Shown here in pieces: positions 8,677-16,136 of a stretch of 64,000 nucleotides of DNA. A program made the position numbers and the translations under genes. This DNA is from Kibdelosporangium persicum (GTDB lineage Bacteria > Actinomycetota > Actinomycetes > Mycobacteriales > Pseudonocardiaceae). Under the pieces are notes generated by a model. The model had not been told where the DNA came from. It saw only the letters and a program-made list of their open reading frames with translations, and did no database searches. The stretch's first letter is position 1. Each line of letters opens with the position of its first letter. Location: the NCBI RefSeq assembly GCF_013280595.1, contig NZ_JAAATY010000006.1, forward strand, positions 1 through 64,000, in the 5' to 3' direction.

Positions 8677-10119
8677 ATGGAAGCCGGCAGACCGATTCTG
8701 TTCCGCAACGCCACCGTGCTGTCCATGGACCCGGCGATCGGCGTGGTCGAGGGCGGGGACGTGCTGGTCCGGGGCGAACGGATCGACCAGGTCGGCCGCG
8801 GCCTGACCGCGCCGGGCGACGCCCAGGTGATCGACGCCGCCGGCGGGATCGTGATGCCCGGCATGATCGACACGCACCGGCACATGTGGCAGACGGCGCT
8901 GCGCGGGTTCGGCGCGGACTGGACGCTCACGCAGTACTTCGTCTTCTACTACCTCAACTGGGGCAAGATCTTCCGGCCGGAGGACGTCCACGCGGGCAAC
9001 CTGCTCTCCGCGATCGAGTCGCTCGACGCGGGCGTCACCACCACTTTGGACTGGTCGCACGGGCTGCGTACGCCGGAGCACGGCGACGCCGCGGTGGAGG
9101 CGTTACGTGCGGTGCCTGGCCGGTTTGTGCTGGCGTACGGCAACTTGCTCGGCGCGCCATGGGAATGGGCGAACTCGGCGGAGTTCAGGGCCTTTGTGGA
9201 CCGGAACTTCAGCTCGCCGGACGACATGCTCGGCCTGCAACTGGCTTTCGACATCACGGGCGACGCCGCGTTCCCGGAGAAGGGCGCGTTCGAGGCTGCC
9301 CGCGACCTCGACCTCCGGGTCACCACACACGCCGGAGTCTGGGGCGCGACCACCGACGACAGCATCGATCTGATGTGGCAGCACGGTTTCATGACGCCGA
9401 AGGTCACGTACGTGCACGCCAGCACGCTCAGCCCCGACTCGTACCACCGGATCGCCGCGTCCGGCGGGTCAGTGTCCGTCGCGACGGAAAGCGAGCAGAG
9501 CGCGGGACAGGGGTATCCGACCAGTTGGCGGCTCCGCAAATACGGCATTCCCGCGTCGCTGTCGATGGACACGAGCGTGTGGTGGAGCGCCGACCTGTTC
9601 TCCGCGATGCGCGCGACGTTGTCGGCCGACCGGTCACGCGAACACCTGGAGACCCAGGCCGTGGGGGAGACCGTGGTGCACAACAGCCTTCGTGCCGAGC
9701 ACGTGGTCGAGTGGGCGACGATGGGCGGCGCGCGGACGCTCGGGCTCGACGACGTCATCGGCTCGTTGACGCCGGGCAAGAAGGCGGACGTGGTGCTGAT
9801 CAAGAACGACCGGTCGCCGGTGATGTTCCCGATCCTGCACCCGTACGGCCACGTCGTGTTCCAGGCGGGCCGCGGTGACGTGCACACCGTGCTGGTGAAC
9901 GGCCGGATCGTGAAGTACGAGCACGAACTGGTCGGCATCGACCTCGGCAAGGCACGCAGCGCGGTCACGGCCACGGTGGAGTTCGCCCGGCGGGAGATGG
10001 GCGGTCAGGAGTGGCACGCCTGCATGAACCCGGAGATCCCGGCGACGGACGTGATCGCCAACCCGTATACGTACACCGACTACCAGGGCCAGGGCGTCGC
10101 CGTGCGCAGCGACCCGTGA
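8677..10119 (+). CDS. amidohydrolase family protein (ATZ/TRZ-like)
   Basis: Cytoplasmic metal-dependent hydrolase of 480 residues, related to the cytosine deaminase/atrazine chlorohydrolase/SAH deaminase group. Metal-site residues are visible: His67 and His69 in DTHRH, His218 in TTHAG, His247 in VHAS, Glu271 in ATESEQ and Asp298 in SMDTS. Starts 3 bases after the DoxX stop. Enzymes of this group remove an amino or other leaving group from a ring, so this one could prepare an N-containing or substituted ring for the pathway. The C-terminal tail (about 440-480) is longer than in many relatives. The substrate is unknown. Confidence 0.88.
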   Translation: MEAGRPILFRNATVLSMDPAIGVVEGGDVLVRGERIDQVGRGLTAPGDAQVIDAAGGIVMPGMIDTHRHMWQTALRGFGADWTLTQYFVFYYLNWGKIFRPEDVHAGNLLSAIESLDAGVTTTLDWSHGLRTPEHGDAAVEALRAVPGRFVLAYGNLLGAPWEWANSAEFRAFVDRNFSSPDDMLGLQLAFDITGDAAFPEKGAFEAARDLDLRVTTHAGVWGATTDDSIDLMWQHGFMTPKVTYVHASTLSPDSYHRIAASGGSVSVATESEQSAGQGYPTSWRLRKYGIPASLSMDTSVWWSADLFSAMRATLSADRSREHLETQAVGETVVHNSLRAEHVVEWATMGGARTLGLDDVIGSLTPGKKADVVLIKNDRSPVMFPILHPYGHVVFQAGRGDVHTVLVNGRIVKYEHELVGIDLGKARSAVTATVEFARREMGGQEWHACMNPEIPATDVIANPYTYTDYQGQGVAVRSDP

Positions 10120-10160
10120 TCGGTACGCTGACGAGCGACAACAGGCTGGAAGGACGGCGG

Positions 10161-10961
10161 ATGCGGCGGGACGCGAGCCCGGATTTCATCGAGGCCCTCG
10201 CCCGGGGCCTCGATGTGTTGCGCGGGTTCGAACCGGGCAGGCCGGTGATGACGCTGAGTGAGGTCGCCGCCAAGGCGGACCTCGCCAGGCCCACCGCCCG
10301 GCGCGTCCTGATCACGCTCGAGGCACTGGGGTACGTCCGCGCCGAGGAGGCCGGGTTCTCGCTCACCCCGCGTGTGCTCGAACTCGGCATGGCCTACATC
10401 GGGTCGCGCAACCTGTGGGAGCTGGCCGAGCCGCACCTGCGTGACCTGGTGGCCAGGACGAACGAGTCCTGTTCGATCGCCCAGCTCGACGGCTCGGACA
10501 TCGTCTACGTCGCCCGTGTCGCGGTGCCCAAGCTCGTGGCGTTGTCGGTGACCATCGGCACCAGGTTCCCGGCCATCCAGACGTCGCTGGGCAAAGTGCT
10601 GTTGGCGTCGCTCAGCGGCGACGAACTCGACGAAGTGCTGGCGTCGCCGAGCCGGTCGGGCATCACGCCACGCTGGACCCCGACCCGGCAGGAACTCGAC
10701 GAGCTCCTGCGGGACGTCCGTGCCAAAGGGTGGGTCGCGACGGACCAGGAGCTGGCGCTGGGCATCAGGTCGGTCGCCGCGCCGATCCGCAACGGCGAGG
10801 GCCGCACGATCGCCGCGGTGAACGTCAACGCGCACGCCGCTGAGACGTCGATCGAGCACCTCGTGGAGGACCACCTGCCGCTGCTGTTGCGTGCCGCGGG
10901 CGCCATCAGCGCTGATTGGGCGGCGTGGGAGGCGCGTCCGATCGCCGTGCACGCGGGTTGA
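10161..10961 (+). CDS. IclR family regulator (PcaR/PobR-like)
   Basis: Transcription factor of 266 residues with an N-terminal winged helix (about 10-70; LSEVAAKADLARPTARRVL) and a C-terminal effector domain of the IclR type. The start LARGLDVLRGFE and the domain pattern match regulators of beta-ketoadipate-type aromatic degradation (PcaR, PobR, PcaU). The ATG at 10161 follows GGAAGGA. The gene is 41 bp after the amidohydrolase and probably the last in the operon. It is the obvious candidate to bind the inverted repeats at 7197-7289, responding to a ring-cleavage acid. That link is inferred. Confidence 0.9.
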   Translation: MRRDASPDFIEALARGLDVLRGFEPGRPVMTLSEVAAKADLARPTARRVLITLEALGYVRAEEAGFSLTPRVLELGMAYIGSRNLWELAEPHLRDLVARTNESCSIAQLDGSDIVYVARVAVPKLVALSVTIGTRFPAIQTSLGKVLLASLSGDELDEVLASPSRSGITPRWTPTRQELDELLRDVRAKGWVATDQELALGIRSVAAPIRNGEGRTIAAVNVNAHAAETSIEHLVEDHLPLLLRAAGAISADWAAWEARPIAVHAG

Positions 10962-11127
10962 TCGCCCGTTTGTACCGATCGGCGACGACGCCAGGCCAGG
11001 GCGGCGAACAGCCTCGCCGCCACCACGACCCTCTCGCGTTTCACGGTCCTTCGACACAGAACGGGCGTGGAACATCGGGGCCGGGCGCCGTGTTGCACCC
11101 GGTAGGTCCCGAGCAAAGGAGATCGCG

Positions 11128-11490
11128 GTGGCGACCGTGGAACTGACCGAGGAGAACTTCAACGAGGTCGTGAGTGCGCCGGGGACGGTGCTCGTCGACT
11201 TCTGGGCGTCCTGGTGTGGCCCGTGCCGCATGTTCGCCCCGGTGTACGAGAGCGCGTCGGAGGAGCACGAGGACATCACCTTCGGCACCGTCGACACCGA
11301 GGCTCAGGTCGCGTTGGCACAGGCTTTCGGCATCTCGTCGATCCCCACTCTGATGGCGGTCCGCGATGGTGTTGTCGTGTACGCGCAGCCCGGCGCGTTG
11401 CCCGCGCCCGCGTTGGAGGAACTGATCGGCAAGGTCAAGGATCTCGACATGGACGAGGTCCGTGCCTCGATCGCCAGCGAACAGGCGTAA
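11128..11490 (+). CDS. thioredoxin
   Basis: Cytoplasmic thiol-disulfide oxidoreductase of 120 residues with active site WCGPC (Cys30, Cys33) and the cis-proline segment SSIPTLM. I start at the GTG at 11128, which has AAAGGAGA 5 bases upstream; the longer open frame to 10891 has no family match. It differs from canonical trxA by a slightly longer acidic C-terminal tail. Monocistronic: a 166-bp gap precedes it, and the palindrome at 11509-11558 follows within 20 bp and may end its transcript. Confidence 0.92.
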   Translation: MATVELTEENFNEVVSAPGTVLVDFWASWCGPCRMFAPVYESASEEHEDITFGTVDTEAQVALAQAFGISSIPTLMAVRDGVVVYAQPGALPAPALEELIGKVKDLDMDEVRASIASEQA

Positions 11491-11508
11491 GTTGGCCGCA
11501 TGAGGCGT

Positions 11509-11558
11509 TCCTCGTGAGTGGTTATCAGGGTTCTAACGCCGATAACCACTCACGAGGA
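11509..11558. repeat. dispersed palindrome, copy 1 (likely bidirectional terminator)
   Basis: Perfect 18-bp inverted repeat around a 14-nt centre. The left arm begins TCCTCGTGAGTGGTTATC and the right arm mirrors it; the centre contains GGTTCTAAC. The same CCTCGTGAGTG arms and GTTCTAAC core recur near 34805 and 61126. It lies between the ends of the thioredoxin gene (+) and a small minus-strand ORF, so it could stop transcription from both sides. Confidence 0.85.
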
Positions 11559-11744
11559 GTCCTCGGGCAGTCCGGCGACCAGCAGCGCGGGCAGTCCGCC
11601 GACGGTGACACGTAAGGTGATGAACTCGTGGTCGCCCTGGATCACGCGTGGTGCCCGCATCGAATACAGGTCTTCGCCCGGCCGCAGGCGGTACAGGCTG
11701 ACACGTCGGGTGTGCGTGAGATCGGCCAGTCCGGTGAGCTCCAT
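11550..11744 (-). CDS. small hypothetical protein
   Basis: Possible 64-residue protein starting at the ATG at 11744 with AGAGGTG upstream. It has no clear domain; a short basic stretch (THTRRVSLYRLRPGED) is followed by beta-rich sequence ending LPALLVAGLPEDSS. The last residues are encoded inside the right arm of the palindrome at 11509-11558. Its upstream neighbour on the same strand is the frameshifted LuxR-type regulator. I do not recognise a family. Confidence 0.45.
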   Translation of the reverse strand: MELTGLADLTHTRRVSLYRLRPGEDLYSMRAPRVIQGDHEFITLRVTVGGLPALLVAGLPEDSS

Positions 11745-11843
11745 GGCGACACCTCTCGAAGCTGCTTCGAGCATGCGCCACGCAGGCAACACCTAAGTGG
11801 ACTCCGCCGGCCGGTGTCCGTCAACAACAGGTGAAGTGCGCGT

Positions 11844-12442
11844 TCAGCCCGCCTGCGCCAGCAGCCAGCCGCGGTCGGCGGCCTTGGCACCTGCCTGGAA
11901 CCGGCTGCGCGCACCGAGTCTGGCCATGATCTCGGCCACCGTCCGGCGGATCGTGCGCACGGAGATCTGCAACCGGGTGGCCGCCGACTCGTCGGTGTGC
12001 CCTTCCCACAACAGCGCCAGCACTTCTCGTTGCCGCGGAGTCAGTTCCGACGCCCGCGGCAGGTCGGAAGCGAGGAACGGCACGGCCCGGGCCCAGATCT
12101 GTTCGAACAGCTCCAGCGTGGTCGTGACGACCGCGGGAAGACGGAACACCGCCAGCCGGGCTCGTTCGGTGGGCACGACTACGGTGCAGCCGTCGATCAC
12201 GAGCGCGTCGGCCGGCACGTGTGGCACGGTACGTACCGCGGGCGTAGTCGCCAGGCGCCCGCCAGTAACGCTGTCACACGGGCGGTGTCCGGGACGAGAA
12301 TCCGGCACCGCACGCCCGGCCGGACCTGACCGGGCAGGCGAAAGGTGCTGATCGGGTCGGTGCGGCCCGGGGAAAGGCTGCTCATCACGACGACCTCGGT
12401 GGTGGCCGCGGCGAGCAGCGTGTCGACGTCGTGGCTGTGCAC
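11844..12442 (-). pseudogene. LuxR-type regulator, frameshifted
   Basis: Two overlapping reading frames together make one regulator of about 200 residues. The N-terminal part (GTG at 12442, with GGAGG upstream) reads through RILVPDTARVTALLAG and then runs into nonsense. The rest (from about 12250 down to 11844) continues in another frame as LATTPAVRTVPHVPADALVI and ends in a LuxR-type HTH (LTPRQREVLALLWEG and VRTIRRTVAEIMARLGA). Restoring one base near 12253-12260 would join them. Either a recent pseudogene or a sequencing error. If intact, it would be an HTH regulator of the type with an N-terminal TrmB-like sensor region. Confidence 0.75.
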
Positions 12443-12667
12443 TTCGGGGAACCTCCGATCGGCAGTGACCTCTCGCCGGAATTGGACGACAGGACGTCAG
12501 GGAGAGCTCCCGGAAGCGGTCCGACGGGACGTCCGGTCCGGGTGGACGTCCGGTGTCATGCCGACGGCTCGCCTGTGAACGAGAAGTGAACGGACCGGTT
12601 TTGTATGTTCTCTTGATTCCTTGTGGTTACGGTCCGCGCCGGAATCCAGTGATCCCAAGGGGGAAGC
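12443..12667. promoter_or_regulatory. divergent region with repeated GGACGTC motifs
   Basis: 225 bp between the frameshifted regulator and the small secreted protein gene. GGACGTC occurs three times (12492, 12527, 12544), twice as the longer GGACGTCCGGT spaced 17 bp apart. GACGTC is itself palindromic. The spacing suggests binding sites for a regulator on one face of the helix, possibly the damaged LuxR protein. Confidence 0.4.
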
Positions 12668-13006
12668 GTGTCGATTGTGCGGAGGATCAGCGTTGTGGCG
12701 GTCGCTGTGGCGAGCGCGGGCATCATGGCCGCGAGCCCGGCCGCGGCGGCTCAGCAGTGCGGGAACCTGAGTGGTCCGGCGGGCGGCTCGTTGCCGTTGT
12801 GCAAGTCGTGGAACTGGGACGGCAACGACTACGACGGCAAGTGGTGGACCAACGGCCCGTCGTCGCTGCCGTCGCAGACCTACCTGCAGCGGTCGGAAGA
12901 CGGGACTGTGATCAATTCGTCCTTCTCGGGCAGCTACACCGACGTCAGCAAGATCGCCTTCCGGCTGTGTGACCGCCTGGCCGGCCGCTGCGGCGGTTGG
13001 TGGTGA
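12668..13006 (+). CDS. small secreted protein, Trp/Cys-containing
   Basis: Exported protein of 112 residues with a Sec signal peptide (about 1-28, cleavage near AAA-QQC). The mature part of about 84 residues holds four Cys, which could form two disulfides, and is rich in Trp, Asn, Gly and Ser, ending CGGWW. The start is GTG at 12668 behind AAGGGGGAAGC. A 12-bp stem-loop follows the stop. No family recognised; it could be a small adhesin-, inhibitor- or peptide-like product. It is divergent from a LuxR-type regulator pseudogene. Confidence 0.75.
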   Translation: MSIVRRISVVAVAVASAGIMAASPAAAAQQCGNLSGPAGGSLPLCKSWNWDGNDYDGKWWTNGPSSLPSQTYLQRSEDGTVINSSFSGSYTDVSKIAFRLCDRLAGRCGGWW

Positions 13007-13013
13007 CCCTTCA

Positions 13014-13042
13014 CGCGGTGACCGGCCGGTCCGGTCACCGCG
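13014..13042. terminator. stem-loop terminator between convergent genes
   Basis: Perfect 12-bp inverted repeat CGCGGTGACCGG / CCGGTCACCGCG with a 5-nt spacer. It lies just after the small secreted protein gene (+) and before the end of the TetR gene (-), so it can serve both. No T tract, as usual in high-GC actinobacteria. Confidence 0.7.
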
Positions 13043-13069
13043 TCCACCGGGTCCACTGTGGTCACTGGG

Positions 13070-13711
13070 TCACCTTCTCTTCGGCAGCACGTCGAAGAGG
13101 TTGAGCGGCGCGGGCGGCGGGAGCGGATGGGCGTTGTCCGCCCGGAAGGCGCTGAGAAGATACGCGACCAGTCGCCGGGACGCGGCCAGGGACGCCTCCG
13201 GGGTGCCGGCGATGATCCCGCTGTTGGCCATCAGCACCAGCGTGACGTCATCGAGGGCGAAGTCCGCGCGCAACTGACCGGCCCGCTTGGCACGGTCGAT
13301 CAGCTCCGTCAACGCCGAGTCGGCGCGAGCTCGTTCGCCGTCGATGTCGAACGACTGCGGGAAGGCCGAGACGAACGCGGCGGTGAAGCCGCGGTCGACG
13401 GCGTGCATGGCGCAGATTCGCTCGATCCCGGTGCACAGGCCGTGCCAGGGGTCGGGATCGGCCAGTGCGTCGTCCAGTATCGACACACATTCGGCGAACT
13501 GGTCCGAGAACACTTCCGTGACCAGCGACTCCTTGGTGGGGAAGCGGCGGTAGAGCGTCGCCATCCCGACCCCCGCCCGCCGGGCGATCGCGGCCATCGG
13601 CACGTCGAGGCCACGGCCGGCGAACAACTCGCGGGCGACCTCGACGATCCGGTCGCGGTTCTGCCGCGCGTCGGCACGCATCCGAGAAGCCTCAGTGCTC
13701 ATCCTTCTCAC
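13070..13711 (-). CDS. TetR family regulator
   Basis: Repressor-type protein of 213 residues or slightly fewer. The HTH (about 20-65) is typical: IVEVARELFAGRGLDVPMAA, then VGMATLYRRFPTKESL. The C-terminal ligand-binding part is all-helical. The start is uncertain: GTG at 13711 gives MRRMSTEAS, and the ATG at 13702 is three codons later. It is divergent from the deazaflavin-reductase-like gene across about 75 bp and probably controls it. The Pro-rich tail (LPPPAPLNLFDVLPKRR) is unusual. Confidence 0.9.
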   Translation of the reverse strand: MRRMSTEASRMRADARQNRDRIVEVARELFAGRGLDVPMAAIARRAGVGMATLYRRFPTKESLVTEVFSDQFAECVSILDDALADPDPWHGLCTGIERICAMHAVDRGFTAAFVSAFPQSFDIDGERARADSALTELIDRAKRAGQLRADFALDDVTLVLMANSGIIAGTPEASLAASRRLVAYLLSAFRADNAHPLPPPAPLNLFDVLPKRR

Positions 13712-13784
13712 TTCAGGTCAAGTGGACAGCGGTTTCCACTTACGATGCTACGGTGAAACCAGGATGAATTCGAGGAGGTTTTCT

Positions 13785-14138
13785 GTGCGGGTCGATACGC
13801 CGATCATTCGGCGCGTGGTGGGTCGCGTCAATTCCTGTGCGGTGTCGCTGCGGGATTCACGGCGGCTGGGTCCGCTGGTCAGCAGGCATTTGACGATCGT
13901 CACATACACCGGGCGGCGATCCGGGCGCACTTTCAGCACGCCGGTCGGATATAGCCGGAACGGCGACGTCGTCACGATCGGGGTCAGATTGCCGGAGGCG
14001 AAGAACTGGTGGCGTAATTTTACCGGCGAAGGCGGCCCGATAACACTGGAACTCGACGGCCGGGACCGCACCGGGCACGCGACAGCCGGCCGGGACAAGC
14101 GCGGCCGGCTCAAGGTGACCGTCCGGCTGGACGGATAG
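13785..14138 (+). CDS. nitroreductase/deazaflavin (F420)-dependent family protein
   Basis: Protein of 117 residues of the split-beta-barrel deazaflavin-dependent nitroreductase family (Ddn-like). The signature is RHLTIVTYTGRRSGRTFSTP with later NWWRNF and GGPITLELDGR. Such enzymes use F420H2 to reduce quinones or nitro compounds. I chose the GTG at 13785, with GAGGAGG 6 bases upstream, over the ATG at 13764. It is somewhat shorter than typical (about 130-150). Divergent from a TetR gene that is its likely regulator. Confidence 0.82.
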   Translation: MRVDTPIIRRVVGRVNSCAVSLRDSRRLGPLVSRHLTIVTYTGRRSGRTFSTPVGYSRNGDVVTIGVRLPEAKNWWRNFTGEGGPITLELDGRDRTGHATAGRDKRGRLKVTVRLDG

Positions 14139-14165
14139 CGACGTCCACGGCGTCCCGAGGCCCAC

Positions 14166-14231
14166 ATGCTGGGCCACTCACACGGTGGCTTCGTGGCCCA
14201 GCATTTCGCCCTGAACCACCCGTCCCGCACG
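14166..14231 (+). pseudogene. alpha/beta-hydrolase fragment with stem-loop
   Basis: The 22 codons from the ATG at 14166 read MLGHSHGGFVAQHFALNHPS, a nucleophile-elbow segment (G-H-S-H-G-G) of an alpha/beta hydrolase; nothing hydrolase-like lies around it. The same bases form a perfect 12-bp inverted repeat, ATGCTGGGCCAC (14166-14177) with GTGGCCCAGCAT (14193-14204), which may act as a terminator between the reductase gene (+) and the NmrA gene (-). A gene relic is likely; function as protein is unlikely. Confidence 0.5.
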
Positions 14232-14274
14232 ACTACCCGGTCGCGGGCGTCGAGGTCGCGAGAGGGTGGCCGGT

Positions 14275-15108
14275 TCACGCGTTGGTCGCCCACACCCCAG
14301 TGGCCGCGGCGGTTTTGGCGTAGTCCCGGAACGAGCGCGGTTCGCGGCCGAGTGCCCGGCGGACGCCGTCCTGTGGCTGGGCGTTGCGTCCGTCGAGGAT
14401 GTCGGTGAACAGGTACTTCAGGAAGTCGATGTACTCGGGCTGGTCGCCGATCTCGTGGGCCAGCCCGGCGGCGAACTCGTCGATCGAGATCTTCTCGTAG
14501 CTGATCTCCCGGCCGGACGCGGCCGAGATCTCGGCGATGGCGTCGGCGAAGGACACCGCGTACGGCCCGGTCAGTTCGTAGAGTTCGCCCACATGCCCGG
14601 GTTCGGTCAACGCGGCCACGGCCACGTCCGCGATGTCGTCGACGTCGACGAACGGCTCGACCACGGCACCGGCCGGGAGCCTGACCTGGCCGCTGAGCAC
14701 CGGATCCAGCAGGAAGCTCTCGCTGAAGTTCTGGGCGAACCAGCTGGCACGCAGCACGGTCCACTCAGCGCCGGACTCGCGGACTGCCTGCTCGCTGCGT
14801 TCGGCCTCTTGCTCACCACGGCCGGACAACAGGACAATGCGGGTGACGCCAAGCGAAACGGCGAGTTTCGCGAACGATCCGACGGTCGTCGAGGCGCCGG
14901 CGGCACCGATGTCGGGGTAGTAGGCGATGTACACGGCCGCGGCGCCACGCAGGACCGGCGCCCAGGTGGAGTCGTCCTCCCAGTGGAACGCCGGTTCGGC
15001 GGAACGGGAGCCGATTCGGACCGGCACCCCGCGAGCGGTCAGGCGGTCGGCGATGCGGCCGCCCGTCTTGCCGGTGCCGCCGAGGATCAGGATCGGGTTC
15101 TCTGTCAT
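14275..15108 (-). CDS. NmrA-like NAD(P)-binding protein
   Basis: Rossmann-fold protein of 277 residues in the atypical short-chain dehydrogenase group. The N-terminal nucleotide motif is ILILGGTGKTGGRIADRL. The stretch VTRIVLLSGRGEQEAERSEQ lacks the usual catalytic YxxxK, as in NmrA/NAD(P)H:quinone-type redox sensors. ATG at 15108; longer upstream frames have no family support. It is divergent from an AraC-type gene 80 bp away, a very common pairing in which the AraC protein controls the NmrA gene. May sense redox state or reduce an NAD(P)H-linked substrate. Confidence 0.9.
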   Translation of the reverse strand: MTENPILILGGTGKTGGRIADRLTARGVPVRIGSRSAEPAFHWEDDSTWAPVLRGAAAVYIAYYPDIGAAGASTTVGSFAKLAVSLGVTRIVLLSGRGEQEAERSEQAVRESGAEWTVLRASWFAQNFSESFLLDPVLSGQVRLPAGAVVEPFVDVDDIADVAVAALTEPGHVGELYELTGPYAVSFADAIAEISAASGREISYEKISIDEFAAGLAHEIGDQPEYIDFLKYLFTDILDGRNAQPQDGVRRALGREPRSFRDYAKTAAATGVWATNA

Positions 15109-15188
15109 GGCTCCAGTACACGGCATCCGGATGAGACGAACCATGGTTGAGGAGCTCGTTTCCATAAGCGTGCGTCTAAGGTGGGGGT

Positions 15189-16136
15189 GTGGACGTCCTC
15201 GCCAACCTGCTCGACGGCCCGCGCGCCCGGGGCGCGTTCCTGCTGAAGGCCGTGCTCGACCCGCCATGGAGCATCCACGTGCGGGACGAGGCTCCCCTCG
15301 CGGTGCTCACGATGGTGCGCGGCGGTGGCTGGGTCATTCCGGACGGTGACGAGCCGATGCGGGTGAACGTCGGCGACGTGCTGGTCGTCCGGGGCGTGCG
15401 GCCGTACATCGTGGCGGACGATCCCGCCACGCCACCGCAGGTCGTGATCCATCCGGGCGACCACTGCACCACGCTGTGGGGCGAACCGCTGGCGGAGAAG
15501 CTGGGCCTGGGCGTGCGGACGTGGGGCCACAACGTGGACGGCGGCACGATGATGCTGATCGGCACGTACCACATGTCCGGCGAGGTGACCCGGCGACTGC
15601 TGGACGCGTTGCCGCGCACGCTGATCGTGCCCGCGGGCAGCTGGCATTCGCCGGTCGTGCCGATCCTCGCCGAGGAGATCGTCAAGGACGAGCCGGGCCA
15701 GTCGGTCGTGCTGGACCGGCTGCTCGACCTGTTGCTCATCACGGTCCTGCGCGCGTGGTTCGCCCACGATGACGCCAGGACACCGCTGTGGTACCGGGCG
15801 CACGGCGATCCGGTGGTGGGCGCGGCGTTGCGGATGATCTACAACGACCCCGCCCACCCGTGGACCGTCGCGTCGCTCGCGGACGCGACCGGCGTTTCCC
15901 GCGCCACGTTCGCCCGGCGCTTCACCGAACTCGTCGGCGAATCACCGATGGCGTTCCTGACCGGCTGGCGGCTGGCCCTGGCCGCGGACCTGTTGCAGGA
16001 GCCCGAGACCACGGTCGGGTCGGTGGCCAGGAAAGTGGGCTACGGCAGCAGTTTCGCGCTCAGCGCCGCGTTCAAACGGGTTCGTGGCGTGAGCCCGCAG
16101 GAGCATCGCGAGGCGCTGGCCGGTCAGCGCCGGTAG
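15189..16136 (+). CDS. AraC family regulator with cupin domain
   Basis: Transcription factor of 315 residues. The N-terminal cupin_6-type sensor domain (about 1-190) is followed by a C-terminal double HTH (about 200-305; WTVASLADATGVSRATFARR and VGSVARKVGYGSSFALSAAF). GTG start at 15189. It lies divergent to the NmrA-like gene, which it probably activates. The end overlaps the end of the glycosidase gene by 13 bp (tail to tail). The effector is unknown. Confidence 0.92.
   Translation: MDVLANLLDGPRARGAFLLKAVLDPPWSIHVRDEAPLAVLTMVRGGGWVIPDGDEPMRVNVGDVLVVRGVRPYIVADDPATPPQVVIHPGDHCTTLWGEPLAEKLGLGVRTWGHNVDGGTMMLIGTYHMSGEVTRRLLDALPRTLIVPAGSWHSPVVPILAEEIVKDEPGQSVVLDRLLDLLLITVLRAWFAHDDARTPLWYRAHGDPVVGAALRMIYNDPAHPWTVASLADATGVSRATFARRFTELVGESPMAFLTGWRLALAADLLQEPETTVGSVARKVGYGSSFALSAAFKRVRGVSPQEHREALAGQRR

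Noticed and set aside
13695-13784. Longer start for the deazaflavin-reductase-like protein at 13695 or 13764
   Set aside because: The extra N-terminal residues lack family similarity and overlap the divergent promoter; GAGGAGG before the GTG at 13785 is a better signal.
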